Notes: generated from the sequence alone by a model not told the origin. A DNA stretch of 64,000 bases from Streptomyces armeniacus (GCF_003355155.1 NZ_CP031320.1:7529336-7593335), one strand, 5' to 3'. Counted from the first letter of the stretch, positions 53,643 to 61,824 are shown. Program-made: numbers and translations.

Positions 53643-54383
53643 TCAGTGGCCGCCGCGTACGCCGGCCTCCGCGCGCTCCCGTTCGTGCAGGCCCGCGATC
53701 CGCCCCAACGCCTCGTCCCGCGCGCACGGATACGCGCCCAGCGTCGTGTGCCGCGCCACGATCGCGCCCTCCGACCGCATCAGCCCCCAGCCGCGGCGTA
53801 CGAGGAACGGCACGGACTTGCGCCCCTCGCGCACGTCACGCAGCAGCCGCCGGCGGAACGTGGTGAGCGGCCGCCCGCGCAGGCATATCGCGTCGGCCAG
53901 CAGGCTCAGTTCGGCGCAGCGCGCGGCGATGTCCGCGGCGAAGATCCCCTCCGCGACGAACAGGGGCGCGCCGCCCAGGGTGAGCGCCTCCTCGCCCGTA
54001 CGCGCGCTGGCCGCGATGTCGTAGAGCGGGACCGTTGTCCGCCCGTGCTCGCACAGCTCCCGAACGGCCGCCACCGCCGCGTCCGCGTCCCACGAGCCCG
54101 GCGCGTCCCAGTCGGTGGCGCCGCCCGGGAGCTGCGGGAGGGTCGGGTCGCCACCCTCCTTGTAGAAGTCGTCGAGCCGCAGCACCGGCAGCCCGGCACG
54201 GGCGGCGAGCCGCGTCTTGCCGGAGCCGGACGGCCCGGTGAGCAGAACGACGCGGGCGCGGGCGCGTACGCGAGCGCGCTCGGCGGCGGGCGCGGGCGCG
54301 GGTCCGGGCGCGGGGCTGGGTGCGGGGGCCGTACGGTCGGCCGGGGTGCGGTCGCAGTCAGGGCGGGCGGCGCTGGAGGTCAC
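53643..54383 (-). CDS. Uridine kinase-like P-loop kinase
   Basis: A 246-aa protein: the N-terminal 45 residues are Pro/Ala/Arg low complexity, then Walker A VVLLTGPSGSGKTRLAARAG, substrate-binding LRLDDFYKEGGDPTLPQLPGGATDWDAPGSWD, FVAEGIFAADIAARC, and a lid with RLLRDVREGRKS. This is the uridine kinase/phosphoribulokinase superfamily pattern; pyrimidine salvage is likely but not proven. GTG 54383 (VTSSAARPD) is the best start, with only a weak ribosome site. It is the neighbour of the TOMM cluster on the same strand but separated by about 150 bp and probably unrelated to it. Confidence 0.85.
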   Translation of the reverse strand: MTSSAARPDCDRTPADRTAPAPSPAPGPAPAPAAERARVRARARVVLLTGPSGSGKTRLAARAGLPVLRLDDFYKEGGDPTLPQLPGGATDWDAPGSWDADAAVAAVRELCEHGRTTVPLYDIAASARTGEEALTLGGAPLFVAEGIFAADIAARCAELSLLADAICLRGRPLTTFRRRLLRDVREGRKSVPFLVRRGWGLMRSEGAIVARHTTLGAYPCARDEALGRIAGLHERERAEAGVRGGH

Positions 54384-54531
54384 GAGAGACCATTGTCGGG
54401 CATACGTACGGCCTCTGGCACGGGCCCGTACCCGGACCATCCGGTCGGCGAACGCGGCGCGCCCGATGCGCCGGCGAACTCCTTCCGTGCACGGCGGGCC
54501 CGACCGGGACGAGGGGCGGACCGCCGCGCTC

Positions 54532-55326
54532 TCAGCTGCCGGCCGGGCGCTCCCCGGCCGCGCCCAGGACGATGGAGTGCACGACGCTCTCCACCCGTTC
54601 GTCGAGCCGCAGCAGCCCGTCCAGTTCGTGGTCGTAGAAGCCCGACAGGCACAGGGACCCCGCCGACACGCCCTCGGCGGACAGGCAGATCCCCTGCCCG
54701 ATGTGGCCTGCTTCCAGGAGCGTGAAGCGGTAGCCGCGTTCGGCGTACTTCGACGTGGAGCGGGAGAAGACGCCGGTGAGGACGACCACCGCGCCGGCGC
54801 CCTCGAGGTCCTCGGGCTGCATGCACGACTTCCGCAGCGCCGCCGCCGGGTCGTCGGGGTCGATGCGGCGGAGTTCAAGGGCGTGCGGCGCGTAGTAGTA
54901 GATGCCGGGGTCGAGGCCGTCGACGTCCGTCACGGCGACGAAGCACTCGACGGGGTACCGGCCGCCGGCCGAGGGGGCGGGCCGGTGCATCCCGGTCGTA
55001 CCGACGCCCACACGCAGGATCGTCGCCAACGACCGCCGCGTCAGCGGTGTGTCGCCCCACGTACCGTGGTGGCTGCGGCGCCGTGCGGCCAGTTCGCCGA
55101 GCGGGGCGAGGGGGAGCGGTTCGTCGTCGAGTACGACGGCGGACGCCTTCCCGAAGCGGTCACCGCCTCCCCGCAGCCGGTCCAGATCGGTTTCGAAGCG
55201 CTGTACGGGCTCGGCGAAGTTGGCCTGCCGGTCGCGGCTGAACTTCGAGTTCTCGTGCAGCTCCGCCGCCAGCGGCGCGTACGCGCGAGGGTCGGAGACC
55301 GGCGAGCCGTCCGGTTGTGCCAGCAT
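54532..55326 (-). CDS. SagB-type azoline dehydrogenase (ThcOx family)
   Basis: A 264-aa flavin-dependent oxidoreductase of the SagB/ThcOx group: N-terminal ELHENSKFSRDRQANF, then LTRRSLATILRVGVG and MHRPAPSAGGRYPVECFVAVTDVDGLDPGIYYYAPHALELRRI, the FMN-binding nitroreductase-like signature, and GYRFTLLEAGHIGQGICLSAE near the C terminus. These enzymes oxidise thiazolines/oxazolines to thiazoles/oxazoles in RiPP biosynthesis. ATG 55326 with CGGAAACG upstream. The gene is on the minus strand 68 bp after the YcaO gene and is probably last in the C protein-YcaO-dehydrogenase transcript. Confidence 0.9.
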   Translation of the reverse strand: MLAQPDGSPVSDPRAYAPLAAELHENSKFSRDRQANFAEPVQRFETDLDRLRGGGDRFGKASAVVLDDEPLPLAPLGELAARRRSHHGTWGDTPLTRRSLATILRVGVGTTGMHRPAPSAGGRYPVECFVAVTDVDGLDPGIYYYAPHALELRRIDPDDPAAALRKSCMQPEDLEGAGAVVVLTGVFSRSTSKYAERGYRFTLLEAGHIGQGICLSAEGVSAGSLCLSGFYDHELDGLLRLDERVESVVHSIVLGAAGERPAGS

Positions 55327-55394
55327 CGTTTCCGTGATCCTTCCAGTCCGGGCCGGGATTGGCGCCGGCGGTGGGGGCTCCGGCGCTTCCCCGC

Positions 55395-56738
55395 CTACGC
55401 GAAGAAGTGCGGCGCGGGGTTGAGTTCGTCCTCGCGGGCCGGCTCCCGCCGGTACCCGAGTTCGACCGGGAGGTCGTAGAGGCGCCGTCCCGTGCGGGAC
55501 TGCAACGCTCCGAAGTCCAGTGGCTGCGCGCCGGGGACCAGCACCTTGCAGACGTGCCAGCCGAGTCCACGCAGGTCCGGCGGAGTGAGGTCGACGGTGA
55601 TGACCCGCATCCCCCGGCGGGCGACCGCGTCCACGGCCGCGTCGAGCGTCGTGCATCCGGCCGACGTGTCCGACGTATCCGATGTATTCGATGTGTCCGG
55701 CGGGTTCCAGTCGGCGTGGTCGTCGAGCAGCCAGTCCAGCGTGTCCCGGTAGCCGGGCAGGCAGCTCATCCGGATGTGCTCCTCGGGCTCCGCCAGGTCC
55801 TCCATCGGCCCCGGCTCCGCCCTGTCCGGGTATCCGCGGCGGCTCATCACCGCGGATATCTGGAATGCCTCGAGTACGGCTTTCCGCAGCGCCGACGGGT
55901 AGTCCCCCCGGCACGCCGCCCCGAAGCAGAACGGCGGCACCCGGTCGCTCCGCGTCAGCACCCCGGCCAGCACCACCGGTTGCCCGAGATCCAGTGTGAG
56001 ATCCCACGCCCGTACGGTCATCGCGTGCCAGCGCGGCGCGGAAGCCACGAAGCCGTCGACGTCGTCGCAGATCCCCGCGAACGGGATCTCCGGCGGGGTC
56101 CAGCGGTTCAGGTGCCTGATGGTGAACGCGTCCCGCTCCTCGATCTCCCGGAGCCCGGCCAGGACGGCCGCTGACGGATCCGTGTGCGCGGCGAGGCCGT
56201 TGGTCGTCCAGGGCGCGAGTTCCTCCCCTTCGAAGCGCGACTTGTAGGACGGCAGCGCCAGCTGGGCCGGCACCAGCACCCGCCGGTCCTCCGTCAGGTC
56301 GTGGCCCACCACCCAGCCGCGCGGCGCCTTCTCGTCGAAGGCGGTCCAGGAGGACTCCTTCGGGTGTGGCAGCACGAACGACTCGCCGTGCACAGCGTCG
56401 CCCTCGAACTCGTCGAACGTGCCCCACTCCACCCGCGCGTGCGCGGCTCCGACCAGGGAGCCGTAGCGTTCGACCGTCTCGCCGACGGCGGCGGACCGCG
56501 CCTCGGCCAGCGAGGTGCCGATCCCGAAGCCGGTGACCCCGTAGTCCTTCGGTACGCCGGGCAGCACCTCGGGGCGTGCGGCCGGGGCGAGCCGGGCCAC
56601 CGTCGTACGGGGCAGCAGCTCCGAGACGAAGGGCACGAGCTGCCGGATGATCCCGGTTCGTGGCGATACGACGGCCGCCGTGTCGACCCCGGCACGCGCA
56701 CGGGGGACGGGCGGGGCCGCCGTCACGTCACTGCGCAT
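55395..56738 (-). CDS. YcaO cyclodehydratase D protein of the TOMM cluster
   Basis: A 447-aa azoline-forming YcaO. ATP-binding segments are visible: GFGIGTSLAEARSAAVGETVERYGSL, TNGLAAHTDPSAAVLAGLREIEERDAFTIRHLNRW and CRGDYPSALRKAVLEAFQ. The C terminus LNPAPHFFA is a Pro-rich tail like the PxPxP end of azoline-forming YcaO enzymes. It would use ATP to activate the backbone amide so that Cys, Ser or Thr side chains cyclise. A Ser/Asp/Thr repeat linker (about 55665-55700) looks like an expansion. ATG 56738 (or GTG 56744) overlaps the 3' end of the C-protein gene, implying a working pair. Confidence 0.92.
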   Translation of the reverse strand: MRSDVTAAPPVPRARAGVDTAAVVSPRTGIIRQLVPFVSELLPRTTVARLAPAARPEVLPGVPKDYGVTGFGIGTSLAEARSAAVGETVERYGSLVGAAHARVEWGTFDEFEGDAVHGESFVLPHPKESSWTAFDEKAPRGWVVGHDLTEDRRVLVPAQLALPSYKSRFEGEELAPWTTNGLAAHTDPSAAVLAGLREIEERDAFTIRHLNRWTPPEIPFAGICDDVDGFVASAPRWHAMTVRAWDLTLDLGQPVVLAGVLTRSDRVPPFCFGAACRGDYPSALRKAVLEAFQISAVMSRRGYPDRAEPGPMEDLAEPEEHIRMSCLPGYRDTLDWLLDDHADWNPPDTSNTSDTSDTSAGCTTLDAAVDAVARRGMRVITVDLTPPDLRGLGWHVCKVLVPGAQPLDFGALQSRTGRRLYDLPVELGYRREPAREDELNPAPHFFA

Positions 56739-57678
56739 GACCACAGCTTTCGCACATGGGCACCCGCAGGACCGGGTGCCGGGTGAGTTTCAGGGTCGTG
56801 AAGCTGAGCTGGAGAAGTACGGGGGCGGGCGCCTCGTTGGCGTGCCCGGCGAAGACGTTGACCGCCCGCAGGGACGCCAGGCTGGTCAGCAGCCCGTCGC
56901 CGGCGGCCAGTCTCCCCGCCGGAGCGAATGCCAGCGGCGGGCCCCCGGCGGACGCTTCCGTGCCCCCGGACTCACCGGGCCCGGGGGCCGCGGCGCGCTC
57001 CCGTACGCACAGGCAGTCGTAGCACGCGGTGCGCCGGGGGACGACGACGTGCGTGAGAACGACCGTGACGCCTTCGAACCACCCGGCCAGGTACGGGACT
57101 CCGGCGCGGCGCGACCAGCGGTCGAGGCGCCTGAGGTGCTCCTCGTCCCGGTCCCGCGCCAGCGAGACGACGAACGACGGCGCCTCCCCGCTCAGCGCGG
57201 GCGCGTCCGCTTCGTCGAGGACCGGGCGCCGCGACAGCCGTACGCCGAGGCTGGCGCTCGTCAACTCCGCGAACCGCGCGCCGAGTTCCTCGTCGCCGAG
57301 GCACACGATCTCGGCCCGCGCGCCGTCGGCGGTGACGGCGTCGGACAGTCCTTCGTCGGCGAAGAGGCGCAGCGCCGCGTTCGCCTCGCGGTCGGCTCCG
57401 GGCCCCTTGTCGAGCTCGGCGAGGGTCGTGACCAGCCCCTGGGACTCCAGCCGCGCCAGGAGCCGGGCGACCTTCTCGGCAGGCGCGTCGACCTCCCGCG
57501 CGACCGCGCCGACGGAGCTTGGCCGCTCGACGGCGCAGAGGACCCGGCGGGCCAGGCCCGCGGTCCTTCCGCGCAGGGCGACGTCTCCGGTCACGAGCCG
57601 GACGGTGATGGTTGAATCGATTTCTTCGACGGAGGCCCCGGGGCTCAGGAGGTAGGTCACATCCACGGTGGCTGCCAC
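56728..57678 (-). CDS. TOMM cyclodehydratase C protein (RRE plus ThiF-like domain)
   Basis: A 316-aa protein. Residues 1-100 resemble a winged-helix RiPP recognition element (VTYLLSPGASVEEIDSTITVRLVTG, then PAEKVARLLARLESQGLV). The rest is a degenerate ThiF/E1-like domain with two Cys pairs (ACYDCLCVRE and MCESCGHAQ) that would bind structural zinc. It lacks an obvious ATP-binding GxGxxG, as expected for the scaffold C protein. It should bind the leader peptide and present it to the overlapping YcaO. Start GTG 57678 is uncertain. It is divergent from the precursor gene. Confidence 0.85.
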   Translation of the reverse strand: MAATVDVTYLLSPGASVEEIDSTITVRLVTGDVALRGRTAGLARRVLCAVERPSSVGAVAREVDAPAEKVARLLARLESQGLVTTLAELDKGPGADREANAALRLFADEGLSDAVTADGARAEIVCLGDEELGARFAELTSASLGVRLSRRPVLDEADAPALSGEAPSFVVSLARDRDEEHLRRLDRWSRRAGVPYLAGWFEGVTVVLTHVVVPRRTACYDCLCVRERAAAPGPGESGGTEASAGGPPLAFAPAGRLAAGDGLLTSLASLRAVNVFAGHANEAPAPVLLQLSFTTLKLTRHPVLRVPMCESCGHAQ

Positions 57679-57694
57679 GTCACGGGCTCGGTCT

Positions 57695-57726
57695 CCATGT
57701 ACGACATGGCGATGATTCGTACATGG
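57695..57726. promoter_or_regulatory. Perfect inverted repeat in the TOMM divergent control region
   Basis: CCATGTACGA (57695-57704) and TCGTACATGG (57717-57726) are exact inverted copies separated by 12 nt, starting 17 bp upstream of the C-protein start. It is likely an operator for an unidentified regulator, or an mRNA hairpin in the minus-strand leader. Confidence 0.6.
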
Positions 57727-57814
57727 TTGGCGGGAACGCCGTCAATCCTTTACGGGCTGGTGGGAGGGGATTCCCAGACCGGTCAGGCTGCTGCGTCGGC
57801 ACCGGGGCCAGCCC

Positions 57815-57844
57815 TTGACCGGCTTTCGGGGTGAACGTTAGCGT
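57815..57844 (+). promoter_or_regulatory. Probable promoter of the TOMM precursor gene
   Basis: TTGACC (57815-57820), an 18-nt spacer and TAGCGT (57839-57844) match the housekeeping -35/-10 pattern (TTGAC.., TAG..T). They lie about 50 nt upstream of the precursor start. Confidence 0.6.
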
Positions 57845-57847
57845 CCC

Positions 57848-57875
57848 GTGAATCGATTTGTGAAATCGATTTCTC
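57848..57875 (+). promoter_or_regulatory. Tandem AATCGATTT boxes at the precursor transcription start
   Basis: GTGAATCGATTT and GTGAAATCGATTT lie back to back, starting 4 nt after the proposed -10. AAATCGATTT is itself a perfect palindrome. A third copy, TGAATCGATTTCT, lies at 57613-57625 inside the start of the C-protein gene. AT-rich boxes are striking in this GC-rich DNA. They are candidate repressor or activator sites; the binding protein is unknown. Confidence 0.55.
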
Positions 57876-57896
57876 AAACTACTCAGGAGGCAAGAC

Positions 57897-58085
57897 ATGA
57901 CACCGGAGCAGCAGACCCCCGGCATCGCACCCGACAGCAGCGTCGACACGGACCCCATGGACACCATCGACCTGACGATCGAGAAGCTCGGCCCCCGCCT
58001 CGCCCTCGACAACACCGAGGGCGGCAGCAGCGCCACCACCGGCAGCTGCACCCTCAGCGGCACCATGTGCGGCGGCCGTGGCTGA
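57897..58085 (+). CDS. TOMM/LAP precursor peptide, 62 aa
   Basis: It begins after a perfect AGGAGG ribosome site. The leader is about residues 1-43: acidic, with DTIDLTIEKLGPRLALDN, which resembles leader segments bound by RREs. It ends in Glu-Gly-Gly. The proposed core, residues 44-62, is SSATTGSCTLSGTMCGGRG, with ten Ser/Thr/Cys candidates for cyclisation (Ser44, 45, 50, 54; Thr47, 48, 52, 56; Cys51, 58). No similar Cys/Ser/Thr-rich small ORF is found elsewhere in the cluster. Cleavage after Gly43 is an inference from the double-glycine. The fused cyclodehydratase gene starts 53 bp downstream on the same strand. Confidence 0.85.
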   Translation: MTPEQQTPGIAPDSSVDTDPMDTIDLTIEKLGPRLALDNTEGGSSATTGSCTLSGTMCGGRG

Positions 58086-58138
58086 GAGCGCGGCGCGGCT
58101 CGGCCCCTCGCTCGTGAGTGCGTGAGTGCGTGAGTCAC

Positions 58139-60553
58139 ATGCCCCAAGCCACCCCGGACGCAGTCGAGTCGGCTGAGGGAACGCAGCTGCTCCCACGCTC
58201 GGACAACCGCATCCTTGTCCGCGGGTGGAACCACGGGGCCGAGCTGGCCGGCGGGCACGCTTCGCTCGCCGGCCGGCTCCTCGCCGCTGCCCGCGGCGGC
58301 TGTACCCCGGGGGAGCTGGCGGCGTTGACGGGCGTGCCCTTCGTACGCGTCCAGGCTCTGGTCGAACGGCTCTTGGAGCAGGGGCTGCTGGAACCGAGCC
58401 CCCTGCGGCGCGGGCCCGCCGCCCCGCTCCCCGCCGCGCGGGCACTCGGTGCGGCCACCGAGCCCGGATCCGTCCTGGACGCCGTCGTCACCGACGACCC
58501 GGCCCTCGCCGAACACCTCACGGCCGAACTCCGGCACCGCCCGGGTACCCCGGACTTCGTGGTCACCGGGAACGCGGCCGAGCTCGCGCGGCGCGCGGAC
58601 GGCCGCGCCGTCAACGCCGTTCTGCCCAGACACCTCGTCGAGCGCGACGACGACCCCGCGGTCCGCGGCGTACTGACCACCGGGGGCCGCTGGGCCTGCT
58701 ACTGGCGCGAGCACGGGCGTACCGTCGTCACCTCGGACCTCTCCTGTTCCGGGCCCGGCTACGGCCTGTGCCTCGCATGCCTCCGGCTGCGCGAACGCGC
58801 GGGCGCGCGGTCACCCCGGCGCGGGGGCGACGACGGCCACCGCACCGTGTACGCGCCTGGCAACGTGTACGCGCCTCCCACCGCGGCGCTCCTGGCGCAC
58901 GTCCTCGCGGGCCTGCGCGCCGGTCCCCCCGCCGCCGCGGGCGGGGCCGTGCTGTACGAGCTCCACCACGACCGCGTGCGGCTCTCCCGCGTCCGCGGCC
59001 TGCCCGTGTGCCCGGCCTGCACACCACTCGCCGGGGGCCCGTACGGCGACCTCCTGCTGACGTCTCCACCGCGGTCCCTCTCTCCGCCGGAAACGCCCGC
59101 GGTCCACGCCGCCCGGCCGGACGGCGCGGTCCGGCCACCGGCCGCGGCACCGGAGGACGCACTCTCCCTCGAGCAGATCACCGACCGGTGCCGGCGCTCG
59201 TCGGACCTGCCCGCGCCGGAACTGGCCGCACTGCTCCGGGACCTCGGTGAGCTGTACGGCCGCCGGGGAACGGTGCTGCGTGCCATACGGCCCGAAGTCC
59301 CCGCCGTCGCCGCGGACTGCTTCCACGCCGTCGCGGCGGACCTGGCGGACCTCCGGCGGATCAGTGCGTCGAACGGGCAGCCGCAGGCGTACGACGCGTT
59401 CGGCGGCGCGTGGACGGCGGCCGGCGCGGTGCAACGCTGCCTCGGGGAGGCCGTCGAACGGTACTGCGCTCTGGTCCACGGTGCCGCGCGCCGGGTCGTG
59501 TGGGGAGCCGCGGACGAACTCCCCGACGCCGTCCCGGTCGAACGGTTCGCCACGCTCTCCCCGGCGGAACTGCGCGACTCCGGACGGGACCTCCGCCCCG
59601 CCTCGTCCCGCTCCCGCCTCGGCTGGGTGGAAGGCCACAGCCTCACCCGCGCGCGTCCGGTGCTCGTCCCCGCCCAGCTGAGCTTTCTCGCGTACACGGC
59701 GGCGGCGTCCGAGGACGCGGTGCAGCCCGGCTCGAACAAGGGCCTCGCCGCGGGCCGCAGCGCCGACCGGTGCGTGGTCCACGGGCTCTGCGAACTCGTC
59801 GAGGCCGACGCGCTGCTCATCCACTTCCTCAACCGGAGCCCCGTGCCCGAGATCGGCCTCGGCGACACCGGCATCCCGCGGGTCGACCGTGTTCACCGGG
59901 CCGTCCGCGCCGCGGGCGGACGGCTGCGCGCCTGGGACTTCGCCACCGACCTCGCCGTGCCGACGGTGCTCGTGATGCTCGAACGGCACGACGGGACGGG
60001 CCCGGTGGCGACGTTCGGCATGGCGACCCGGCCGGACCCGGCCAACGCACTGGAGAAGGCGGTACTCGAGGCGCTGCACGCCACATGCTGGCTGACCGGC
60101 GAGATGGCCGAGGCGGCCCGCGCGTTCCCCGGTGTCCCCACGCCGGAGTGGGTGACCGCGCGGGAGCAGGCCAAGAGCCTCGGAGCGTCGAGCGCGTATC
60201 TCGCCTCTCTCGGCTGGCTGCTGGACAGGGAGGTCCGCCGGCCGTTCCGGGAGTACGCCGCCGGATACCCGGAGGTCGCGCATGATCCGGCGGCGCAGCG
60301 CCACGGGCTGGTGGGCGCCCTGGCGGCGGCCGGTCTCGAACCCGTTGCCGTCGACCTCAGCACACCCGACGTACGCGACGCCACGGGACTCGAGGTGTGG
60401 CGCTCGATCGTGCCCGGCCTCCAGCCCTTCTCGATCGGGACGCTCCAGGCGCGGGCCGGCGACCGGCTGTTCTCCGTCCCCGTACGCATGGGGTACCGGT
60501 CCGCGCCCGCCGCGGAGTCCGACCTCAACCCGTTGCCGCACCCGTGTCCGTGA
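58139..60553 (+). CDS. Fused TOMM cyclodehydratase (RRE, C domain and YcaO)
   Basis: An 804-aa protein. Residues about 20-90 form a winged-helix RRE (NRILVRGWNHGAELAGGHASLAGRLLAAARGGCTPGELAAL). About 100-330 is a degenerate ThiF-like region with Cys pairs (LCLACLRLR, VCPACTPL). About 400-804 is a YcaO domain: AAGAVQRCLGEAVERYCAL, NKGLAAGRSADRCVVHGLCELVEADALLIHFLNR, and the Pro-rich end LNPLPHPCP. It thus carries in one chain what the minus-strand C and YcaO genes encode separately. ATG 58139 is the first start with the family-like N terminus. Transcription probably continues from the precursor and into the M50 gene. Confidence 0.9.
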   Translation: MPQATPDAVESAEGTQLLPRSDNRILVRGWNHGAELAGGHASLAGRLLAAARGGCTPGELAALTGVPFVRVQALVERLLEQGLLEPSPLRRGPAAPLPAARALGAATEPGSVLDAVVTDDPALAEHLTAELRHRPGTPDFVVTGNAAELARRADGRAVNAVLPRHLVERDDDPAVRGVLTTGGRWACYWREHGRTVVTSDLSCSGPGYGLCLACLRLRERAGARSPRRGGDDGHRTVYAPGNVYAPPTAALLAHVLAGLRAGPPAAAGGAVLYELHHDRVRLSRVRGLPVCPACTPLAGGPYGDLLLTSPPRSLSPPETPAVHAARPDGAVRPPAAAPEDALSLEQITDRCRRSSDLPAPELAALLRDLGELYGRRGTVLRAIRPEVPAVAADCFHAVAADLADLRRISASNGQPQAYDAFGGAWTAAGAVQRCLGEAVERYCALVHGAARRVVWGAADELPDAVPVERFATLSPAELRDSGRDLRPASSRSRLGWVEGHSLTRARPVLVPAQLSFLAYTAAASEDAVQPGSNKGLAAGRSADRCVVHGLCELVEADALLIHFLNRSPVPEIGLGDTGIPRVDRVHRAVRAAGGRLRAWDFATDLAVPTVLVMLERHDGTGPVATFGMATRPDPANALEKAVLEALHATCWLTGEMAEAARAFPGVPTPEWVTAREQAKSLGASSAYLASLGWLLDREVRRPFREYAAGYPEVAHDPAAQRHGLVGALAAAGLEPVAVDLSTPDVRDATGLEVWRSIVPGLQPFSIGTLQARAGDRLFSVPVRMGYRSAPAAESDLNPLPHPCP

Positions 60554-60648
60554 AGGACGCCGCCGCCCACGTCCCACCCGTCCACCCGTCCCGACGTCCC
60601 CCGTCCCCCGGCCCTCGTACGGAGAGCCCCGACTGAGAGAGAGCCCCG

Positions 60649-61812
60649 GTGCTGAGCCGCGAATTCGCCCCCGAGCGCCCGAAACTGGCCGAGCCCGTCG
60701 AGGCGACGGTCGACGGCGACCAGGCGTACGTACGCATCGGCACGCCCCCGTCGTACATCCGGCTCGGTGCCCCGGCCTGGTCCATCACCCGCCTCCTCGA
60801 CGGCTCACGCTCGGTGCGCGAGGTCGCGCACGAGGCCGGCTGTACGGAGGAACAGGTGCGGCGGCTGGCCGACCAGCTCGGCGGCGGCGGGCTGCTCGAG
60901 GGCTCGGAGGCACAGCAGGAGCGGCACGACAGCGACGTGCACCGCCAGTCCGTGTTCTTCCTCAAGTTCACCTGGCACGACCCGCGCGCCCTCGGCACGG
61001 TGTACGACGTCGTGCGTCGCTGGATTCCGCCCCGGTGGTTCGCCGCACTGGCGGCGACGCTGTGCGTGGCCGGCGCCGCCGCCTGCCTCCTGTCGTGGAC
61101 CAGCATGATCTCGCAGGCCCAGGAAGCCGTCAGCTGGTCGCAGGTGTGGCAGGTCTGGCCCGCCATCCTGCTCCGCGCCGTCGTCCACGAACTCGGGCAC
61201 GCCTTCTTCTGCCTGTCCTTCGGGCGGAGCGTCGCCGCACTCGGCTTCGGCCTGTACTACTTCCAGCCGGTCGCCTTCACCGACGTGAGCGACATCTGGC
61301 TGCTGCGCAGACGATGGCAGCGCGTGCTCGTGCATCTCGGCGGCCCGATCGTCGACGTCGCCCTGCTGGTCGCCTCGGGCGTCACCGTCCTCGCCGCGTC
61401 CGACGGCCTGGTGGAGACGTTCGCCGCGTATCTGCTCCTCTCGACTCTCGTGGGCGCCGCGGCGGGCTTCAACCCCCTGCTCCGCAGCGACGGTTACTTC
61501 GTGCTGACGGAACTCCTGCGTGAGGACGACCTCCGTGATCGCGCCCTGGTCCTGATGGCCACCACCGCCCCGTGGCGCCTCTCGGTACGTGACCGGACCA
61601 GCGCCGTGCTCGTGACGTACGGCGCGGTGTCGTTCGTCTACACGCTCGTCATCGTCGGCATCGGCGCGAACGTGGCCTCACGTTTCGTGCTCCACACCGT
61701 CCTCGGCTTCGACGCGTTGCCGCAGGCGGTCATGTGGAGCCTCGGCGCGGGGATCGCCCTCGTGCTGTGGACCGTCATGCTCCGGCGCGCCCGTAACGCC
61801 ACTCTGGCCTGA
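60649..61812 (+). CDS. Membrane M50-family zinc metalloprotease with RRE-like N-terminal domain
   Basis: A 387-aa protein. Residues about 25-90 form a small winged-helix, RRE/PqqD-like domain (YIRLGAPAWSITRLLDGSRSVREVAHEAGCTEEQVRRLADQL). Six or so membrane helices follow. The zinc motif HELGH is in AVVHELGHAFFCLSFG, with a second metal-site region FNPLLRSDGYFVLTELL. Such peptide-cluster M50 proteins are predicted to cut or export modified peptides at the membrane. It is the best candidate here for leader removal. GTG 60649 has GAGAGAGAG upstream; the gene is 95 bp after the fused cyclodehydratase. Confidence 0.88.
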   Translation: MLSREFAPERPKLAEPVEATVDGDQAYVRIGTPPSYIRLGAPAWSITRLLDGSRSVREVAHEAGCTEEQVRRLADQLGGGGLLEGSEAQQERHDSDVHRQSVFFLKFTWHDPRALGTVYDVVRRWIPPRWFAALAATLCVAGAAACLLSWTSMISQAQEAVSWSQVWQVWPAILLRAVVHELGHAFFCLSFGRSVAALGFGLYYFQPVAFTDVSDIWLLRRRWQRVLVHLGGPIVDVALLVASGVTVLAASDGLVETFAAYLLLSTLVGAAAGFNPLLRSDGYFVLTELLREDDLRDRALVLMATTAPWRLSVRDRTSAVLVTYGAVSFVYTLVIVGIGANVASRFVLHTVLGFDALPQAVMWSLGAGIALVLWTVMLRRARNATLA

Positions 61813-61824
61813 GCCCGGGGGACG

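Noticed and set aside
53643..54383. Uridine kinase-like gene as a RiPP tailoring enzyme
   Set aside because: It matches a housekeeping salvage-type kinase and is separated from the cluster by about 150 bp with no overlap.
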